From: Megalobrama amblycephala
Lineage: Eukaryota; Chordata; Actinopteri; Cypriniformes; Xenocyprididae
Assembly (NCBI RefSeq): GCF_018812025.1
Contig: NC_063044.1
Span: forward strand, 42,285,243-42,349,242
Reading direction: 5' to 3'
Length of the DNA stretch: 64,000 nucleotides
Position 1 is the first letter of the stretch; the number at the start of each line of letters is the position of its first letter. Made by a program: the position numbers and the translations under genes. Shown piece by piece: positions 58,250 to 64,000 of this stretch. Below the pieces are notes generated by a model, which was not told the DNA's origin, made no database searches, and saw nothing but the letters and a program-made list of their open reading frames with translations.

Positions 58250-58458
58250 GGATGAGGTAGTAGAGGGGTGGCTAGTGAACAAGTGGCCAGAAAGGAAGGA
58301 AGCTGTAGTGATATTCTTCTCTGGACCGTCTCCCTGACAGCAGCGAGTTGTCTTATAACAGTAGGTGGCGCAGACAGTGGATCTTGTCCTGGTAAAGGGA
58401 TTACAAATCTGCGACAACTCTACACCGACTGCACCCATCGCAAGCCCTCGTGAATAAA
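58250..58458 (+). other. Candidate upstream noncoding exon of gper1
   Basis: Unique, moderately GC-rich sequence ending at a good splice donor AATAAA|GTGAGTGAC (58,458/58,459). It lies 4.6 kb upstream of the gper1 exon acceptor on the same strand. Mammalian GPER1 has untranslated upstream exons. There is no independent evidence of transcription and the 5' limit is arbitrary. Confidence 0.25.
58358..58371 (+). promoter_or_regulatory. CTCF-like site
   Basis: ACAGTAGGTGGCGC fits the CTCF core CCASYAGRKGGCRS at 13 of 14 positions. It lies between gpr146 and gper1, inside the candidate leader exon. Confidence 0.4.
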
Positions 58459-59716
58459 GTGAGTGACTTTTTGACTATTATTTTCACTGTGACTCACAAA
58501 TTTCATTCATTAATAATACATCAAATCAGAGTTGAATTACAACTGAAATTAAGTTCATTTGTGGGACAAACTCGGTTGAAAAGACCCAAAGGATGGTGAG
58601 CATCAAATTTTGTGTTTTGGATGCCAGTGTGACGATATAGACTTTACATTTGTTTATGTTACTGAGATGCCAATGCTGTATGTGGAAAAATTATGATGAA
58701 CATTTTAAAATTAACCTTTAAAACATTTATTTTTCCTTTAATATGCTTCAATGAAAACTTACCCTGTCTGTTTGCTAAAAAAATTAAAATAAATAAATAG
58801 TCAAAGTAGTATATCTTTGTTTCTGTTTGAGGTCAGTTTGACCACTTCAATAAAACATAAAGAGAAAAAGACAATAAAATAAATCAAAGTAAACTGTTAG
58901 GATTGTACCACTACTGTGCGTCAGGGTTAATATTATTAACTAAAACTATATAAAATTAGTTTCATTCATTGAATTAAAGCTAAAATAATATATAAATATT
59001 AGATGATGAACATAAACTTAAACAAAAGAAGAAATTAACAAAAACTAGAAATGTTGCATTCAAAATAAGCTGTAAGGTCTAACTAAAACTAAAGTTGAAA
59101 TAAATAGAAAGCTAAATAGAAACATAAAAAATGCCAAAAGCATAACAAAATTACTAAAACTTAAAGTAAAATCAAAATGAAATCTGAAAATGTACAAATA
59201 AAATTTAATTCAAAATATTAATAAATACTATAAAATGACACATGGGCATAACAAAATTAAAATAACATTTAAAGTAAAATTCAAATGGACTATGTATGTA
59301 TATACAGTCAAACCAAAAATTATTCAGACACTAGATATAATTTTTATATATATTATTATATATAATTTTTTTTTTTTTTTTTACTAGTGGGTGCAGGACA
59401 CTTTAGTTCATTTATGTAAGTAAGGATAGCAAAATAAAGTAAACTGTGATATATTATATCCAAAAATTGTTCATACAGTGAACTACCAGTAAAACTGATA
59501 AAAATTTGGAACCAAAAATTATTAAAATGATTATATATATCATTTCTCATCAAAAGTAATCAAAAATGACCAGATTGAATGTTTAGGTTTTTGAGCTATT
59601 GAAATGTCTATGGTACAGGAGGGTTAACTATCTTAACCAACAAGAGTTTGGTCAACCAACTTCACTAGAAAGACTATGCTGGTGGATCATCTTTACCTGT
59701 GTAGTTTTGTTGGAGA
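58459..59716. other. AT-rich intergenic, nothing recognised
   Basis: Strongly A-rich DNA with AACTAAAACT-type degenerate repeats (58,930-59,300). A poly(T) run lies at 59,366-59,383. No gene. Confidence 0.35.
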
Positions 59717-59873
59717 CACTTTAAAAAATGCTGGGTGGTTTCAACCCGTGTTTGTTTGGGTCAAATATGGACAAACCCAAATGATGGGTTTAAAAATGTA
59801 ATTTAAACCAATGGTTCGGGTTGTCCATATCTGACCTAAACATGGGTTGAAACAACCCAGCATTTTTAGAGTG
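59717..59873. mobile_element. Short copy of the TGCTGGGT palindromic element
   Basis: Starts CACTTTAAAAAATGCTGGGT and ends ACCCAGCATTTTTAGAGTG with ATGGACAAACCCA inside, as in the 586-bp element at 16,123-16,708 but without its central region. Confidence 0.85.
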
Positions 59874-61098
59874 TAGCTTGGCTTTGTTTTTGCACCTGGT
59901 AGACCAGCACCAAAGCATCATGAACCAGCATAAACCAGCCTGGAACATCATGGAAATTCAAGAGGGTCTTTTCATCAGGGAACCTGAAAAAAATCTGAAG
60001 TCTCCAGCTTAATTTCACAGATGCAGAGAGATTTCAACTAGTTGAGAACACTTGATGAAGCAGATGAAGCATTCTTCTCTCTGTCTCCTCCAAATGAGCC
60101 TTTCAATTATCTGGGGTGCTTGTGTGCTTGTCTTGTGTTAATGTGACTACTCCATCACGAATATACTGATAAATTGTTCGTGTCATCTTGCATCTGTGAG
60201 TAAATGCACAGATTCCCTTTGGAAAAGGATTATATTGTCCTACGGGGTCTTTTTGAAGAAGATGTAATTTTAGGCAGTAACAAATGTTCCTTTATCTATT
60301 ATGCAGTGAGGAAGTCTGAAGTCTGGGTCTGCAGTTGAGAATAAATTACAATTACAGGACCAGACTCAGACTCTCAACAGTTCTGTTTGTTATGGTAATT
60401 CTGAAATGAAAGCAAACCTTACATAATGGTATTAGTTTATAGTAGCTTAGTTTAATGGCCACTTAATGTGCACTGTGTTTATATATCCAAGATTATTAAC
60501 AGAAACTTTAATGTTAAATATTTTGCTAAATACATATTTTTCTCTATTTGTATTGAGACCGATATTGCAAACTGTCAATCAAAGTAAAGACCGCATTTGA
60601 TAGCACTGTGCGTGGAATTGTCTAAACCATTTACAGAGTCGAAAATATCCAAACCTTTATGCACTTAAAAAGTCATCTGCATAAGGCTGAAAATAAGTGG
60701 TGTAATTTTGGATAACTGGCTGTAACTCTTAGATTTTTCTGCTGCATGTCAACCCATTTCATTTGGAATTTAATCCGGGCTGAAGTATTTCGAGTACAGA
60801 CCGGTCACATAGACCTCATTAAAATCACTGAGTTTCTTTCTCATTACAAAATTTATGTAGTCTTCATTGTGAATAAAATATGCACATTTGACTCTGGTGA
60901 ATTATATTTGAGAAGGGCATAGTTCATCTATGTAGGAATTGAAAAAGAAAAAAAAAGTCAGATAAGTCCAATATGCCCTGATTGGTCTCTGAAAGTCAGT
61001 TTTTTTCACATACCTAATTTTAGTTCTCATAATATGCTTTTTGCATATGATTTGTTCACCAAATTTATTTGGATTAATACAGATCCTATATTTAAATA
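59874..61098. other. Unique intergenic DNA, possible noncoding element
   Basis: No transposon recognised. About 60,540-60,900 has a varied, non-repetitive composition and might be a conserved element near gper1. No gene or RNA is recognised. Confidence 0.25.
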
Positions 61099-61350
61099 TT
61101 CAATTCAATTCAATTCAAATTTATTTGTATAGCGCTTTTCACGATACATATCATTTCAAAGCAGCTTTACAGAAAATGGATGTCAACATTACAATTTAAA
61201 GAATGTAGTTAGCAAATAATAATAATTAATTACAATCACTGTTAGCAGTTTAACTGAAGGTAGAAGCAGAGAGCTCCTGGAAAATGAATTACATTAACAA
61301 TAAATTAGGATATAGAGATTGTGCAATGTGAATGTTGATCCAGATGATAT
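61099..61350 (-). repeat. Retroposon 3' end with TATAGCGCTTTT motif and TTCAA tail
   Basis: Four TTCAA units followed by ATTTATTTGTATAGCGCTTT and AAAGCAGCTTTACAGAAAAT match a retroposon tail that is very common across teleosts. The pentamer run is the usual short-repeat tail, so the element reads on the minus strand. The exact class (LINE or SINE) is not certain. Confidence 0.55.
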
Positions 61351-61911
61351 CTACATATTTGTTTCAAATATATAGTAATCGTTGGATAATGGGTATTTTA
61401 AATAGCATGGAATATCTTTACACATCATTATTCATTACACATCATTATTCATAATATACATAATACGATGGCATATTAATCTAAAATTACTAATATAATG
61501 AGATTCTTTTTTCTTTTGACACCCATTAACTCTGTGTCAGTGAAAAATGATCACAGTTCGCTTCCTTGGACAGTTTCTCTCTCCAAAATCACAATACATT
61601 ATAATGTAGTCAAAATCAGTTATGAACATAATGTTATGTAGTCTGGTTAGCCTCTGCTCCTGAGAAGAAAATCTACTTAGACCGTATCTATTCCTATGAA
61701 GCAGTTGTACAGCTCGTCTTTTTGCTGTTTAATAATTGTGAGTTTAGCACATGCGTCTGACAGCTCAGGGTGCTTCAATGCATCTGTTTAAGACATTGCT
61801 TTACATTTTAATAAGCTAGACACTCAATCCTTAAGGTGAATCAATTAAAAACTGTTATGAGAGCTGCCATCAGTGCAAAAGCAGATATTTAACATAATAT
61901 TTTCATTAAAG
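61351..61911. other. Intergenic, nothing recognised
   Basis: AT-rich, no gene. Confidence 0.35.
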
Positions 61912-62995
61912 GGATAGTTCACCCAAAAATGTAAATTCCGTCTTTACTCACCCTCATGTTGTTCCAAACATGTATGGCGTTCTTTCAGATAATTGTTTTG
62001 ATAATGTTTTTTGGACCCTGTTAATTTTCAATGTATGCAAACAACGACTGAAACATTTTTCAAAACATGATTAAAGGGTTAGTTCACCCAAAAATGAAAA
62101 TTATGTCATTAATTACTCACCCTCATGTCGTTCCACACCTGTTAGACCTTTGTTCATCTTTGGAACACAAATTAAGATATTTTTGATAAAATCCTATGGC
62201 CAGAAAGGTACGTATATTTACAAAGATATATTTAAAACAGTTCATGTGACTACAGTGGTTCAACCTTAGTGTTATAAAGCGACGAGAATACTTTTTGTGC
62301 ACCAAAACCCCCCAAAATAATGACTTTATTCAACAATATCTAGTGATGGGCGATTTCAAAACACTGCTTCATGAAGCTTCGAAGCTTTACGAATCTCTTG
62401 GTTCGAATCAGTGGTTCGGAGCGTGTATCAAACTGCACCCCCAGTGGTGAACCACTGAAATTTCGAAACACTTATGACATAACAAAGCCTCGATTACTGA
62501 AATCATGTGACTTTTATGCTCCGAACCACTGATTCGAAACAAAAGATTAATAAAGCTTCAAAGCTTCATGAAGCAGTGTTTTGAAATCACCCATCACTAA
62601 ATATTGTTGAATAAAGTTGTTATTTTGTTTTTTGGCACAAAAAAAGTATTCTTGTCGCTTCATAACATTAAGGTTGAACCATTGTAGTCACATGATCTGT
62701 TTTAAATATGTCTTTAGTAGCTTTCTGGGCATCTGAAAGTGTAAATTATCTTGCTGGTAATGGATGCCTCACTGAGCCATAAGATTTCTTCAAAAATATC
62801 TTAATTTGTGTTCTGAAGATGAATGAAGGTCTTACGGGTATAGAACAACATGAGGGTGAGTAATTAATGACAGAAATTTAATTTTGTGGTGAACTAAACC
62901 TTTAAGAAGGAAAGTCATCCAGGTTTGGAATGAGCTGAGGGTGATTAAATGATGACAGGATTTAATTTTTTAGGGTGAACTATCCTTTTAATAGT
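61912..62995. mobile_element. Outer R1-type element interrupted by a second one
   Basis: The left end AAGGGATAGTTCACCC (61,912) and the right end GGGTGAACTATCCTT (ending at about 62,992) are inverted repeats. The body is only about 250 bp, with the other R1-type element at 62,075-62,903 placed in the middle. Confidence 0.75.
62075..62903. mobile_element. Inner R1-type element, full length
   Basis: Begins AAAGGGTTAGTTCACCC and ends GGTGAACTAAACCTTT, with TTAA at both junctions. It has CTCACCCTCATGTCGTTCC on the left and GGAACAACATGAGGGTGAGT on the right, plus a core palindrome GAATCAGTGGTTCGGAGC / GCTCCGAACCACTGATTC. 829 bp, noncoding. It is the best-preserved copy of this subfamily in the window and ends only ~170 bp before the gper1 exon. 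Confidence 0.85.
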
Positions 62996-63074
62996 CGATG
63001 AAACATGTAATGCAAAAAAAAAAAAAAAAAATTCTTCAGATATAATTTTCCTTCTTTCTCTCTCCCTCGATCAG

Positions 63075-63484
63075 GTGTCAAAGTGGTGGTGTCATTGGTG
63101 GAATAAATAAATCATGCTTACGGACTGGAGGAGACCAGATTGCACTGGATCGAACACGTGTAAAGAGCAAAGTGTGCAAAAGAAAAAAAAGAAGCACAAT
63201 CCCTAAGGAGAGACTCTTGGTATTGGTGCAATGGATTACACAAGTCCAGGCAGTCTCCATAGCTGAGAGACTGCCCTGAAAATGGAGGTCTTCTACACTG
63301 GCTGCATCTCTGAATTTCTGGATGGCATCTACCAAACCTTGAGCGTCCACATGTAAAGCACCGGTTGTCGTCAGAATGCAAATGCAGCCTAAATGAAGGA
63401 TCCTCTCTACAAAGTGAACTGGGCACTGACACAAATGAAGTATGTAGCACCACTCACAGCATCTAAAACAGAGACTTGGCCAGT
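63075..63484 (+). other. gper1: gper1 5'UTR with multiple upstream ORFs
   Basis: The preceding TTCCTTCTTTCTCTCTCCC tract and ATCAG|GTG make a strong acceptor at 63,074/63,075. The leader contains uORFs at 63,114-63,206 (30 codons), 63,231-63,266 (11), 63,282-63,356 (24), 63,376-63,396 (6), an ATG-TAG start-stop at 63,442-63,447, and an out-of-frame uORF at 63,435-63,509 that overlaps the receptor start. This predicts low basal translation unless they are bypassed. Confidence 0.6.
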
Positions 63485-64000
63485 ATGGAAGAGCAGACTA
63501 CCACTGTGATTCCTATTTACTTGAATGGCACTGAGCAGTTCAATGCTTCGTATGAATTCAACCTAACCGATGTGAAAGAAAGCATAGACACCTATGAGTT
63601 TTACGTCATCGGCCTGTTTCTCTCCTGCCTGTACACCATATTCCTATTCCCGATTGGCTTCATTGGGAACATCCTCATTTTAGTGGTCAACCTCAACCAC
63701 AGGGACAAGATGACCATCCCTGATCTGTACTTCGTCAACCTGGCTGTGGCAGACCTTATTCTAGTGGCGGATTCGCTCATTGAGGTCTTCAATCTCAACG
63801 AGAAGTACTACGACTATGCCGTCCTCTGTACCTTCATGTCGCTTTTCCTCCAGGTGAACATGTACAGCAGCATCTTCTTCCTGACATGGATGAGTTTCGA
63901 CCGCTATGTCGCTCTCGCCAGCTCCATTAGTAGCAGTCCACTGCGAACTATGCAGCACGCCAAACTCAGCTGCAGCCTCATCTGGATGGCCTCCATCCTG
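63485..64000 (+). CDS. gper1: GPER1, G-protein-coupled oestrogen receptor (5' part, cut by window end)
   Basis: 172 codons in frame from a well-placed ATG (A at -3, G at +4) to the last base, ending in TM4. Recognised from [18 protein letters not shown] (76-93), [20 protein letters not shown] (100-119) and [19 protein letters not shown] (123-141), which are characteristic of GPER1. The N-terminus has three sequons (N14, N20, N26). TM1 is about 40-70 with N62 (1.50), TM2 about 77-101 with D90 (2.50), TM3 about 112-141 with the disulphide Cys C115 and the D-R-Y motif 139-141, and TM4 begins at about 159. All usual class A residues are present, unlike its neighbour gpr146. Family role: a membrane receptor proposed to mediate rapid oestrogen signalling through cAMP and EGFR/ERK; in fish it helps hold oocyte meiotic arrest. 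The coding region is normally a single exon of about 350 codons, so roughly half is outside the window. Confidence 0.97.
   Translation, partial: MEEQTTTVIPIYLNGTEQFNASYEFNLTDVKESIDTYEFYVIGLFLSCLYTIFLFPIGFIGNILILVVNLNHRDKMTIPDLYFVNLAVADLILVADSLIEVFNLNEKYYDYAVLCTFMSLFLQVNMYSSIFFLTWMSFDRYVALASSISSSPLRTMQHAKLSCSLIWMASIL

Noticed and set aside
63078..63453. Two overlapping antisense frames (111 and 118 codons) opposite the gper1 leader
   Set aside because: No domain; they overlap each other and lie opposite a well-supported 5'UTR exon.

Overview
This is a vertebrate chromosome segment. It is AT-rich, almost gene-free by length, and packed with short transposons of the kinds that fill cypriniform fish genomes (zebrafish, carp and relatives). 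The organism call rests on the repeat vocabulary, such as terminal inverted repeats beginning AAAGGGATAGTTCACCC and elements flanked by TTAA, and on the two recognisable genes. A cyprinid teleost is well supported; the species is not determinable from this window.

Two protein-coding genes are recognised, both rhodopsin-class G-protein-coupled receptors on the + strand. gpr146 is complete, with a single coding exon at 37,794-38,795. gper1 (G-protein-coupled oestrogen receptor 1) starts at 63,485 and is cut by the window end after 172 codons. The order gpr146-gper1, same strand, matches the human 7p22.3 neighbourhood. The two proteins share a signature around intracellular loop 1 and TM2, which suggests an old tandem duplication. 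For gpr146 I infer a GC-richer promoter built of ~63-bp tandem units (about 29.0-29.3 kb), a noncoding first exon ending at 29,654, an 8.1-kb intron (29,655-37,751) and a long 3'UTR with candidate poly(A) signals at 39,644 and 40,492. For gper1 I infer an exon starting at 63,075 whose 410-nt leader holds several upstream ORFs, and a weaker candidate upstream exon ending at 58,458.

Layout: 1-28 kb is a gene desert made of nested transposons, microsatellites and some GC-richer unique patches. 28-29.7 kb holds the promoter-like region. 29.7-37.8 kb is the putative gpr146 intron with more transposons. 37.8-40.5 kb is the gpr146 coding exon and 3'UTR. 40.5-63 kb is the intergenic interval, with a decayed Tc1-like transposon, several miniature elements, a possible solo LTR and a second promoter-like CpG patch near 52.5 kb. 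63.1-64 kb is the gper1 5' end. Nearly all other open reading frames come from simple repeats or transposons, or look like chance.

The most informative structures are nested transposons whose insertion order can be read directly (15.96-19.16 kb, 22.76-24.14 kb, 33.89-34.76 kb), two long hairpins (16,468-16,567, a perfect 45-bp stem; 24,339-24,504), the tandem-unit promoter, and the uORF-rich gper1 leader. I found no convincing new multi-gene system. Family assignments are from recognition of motifs, not from a database search.
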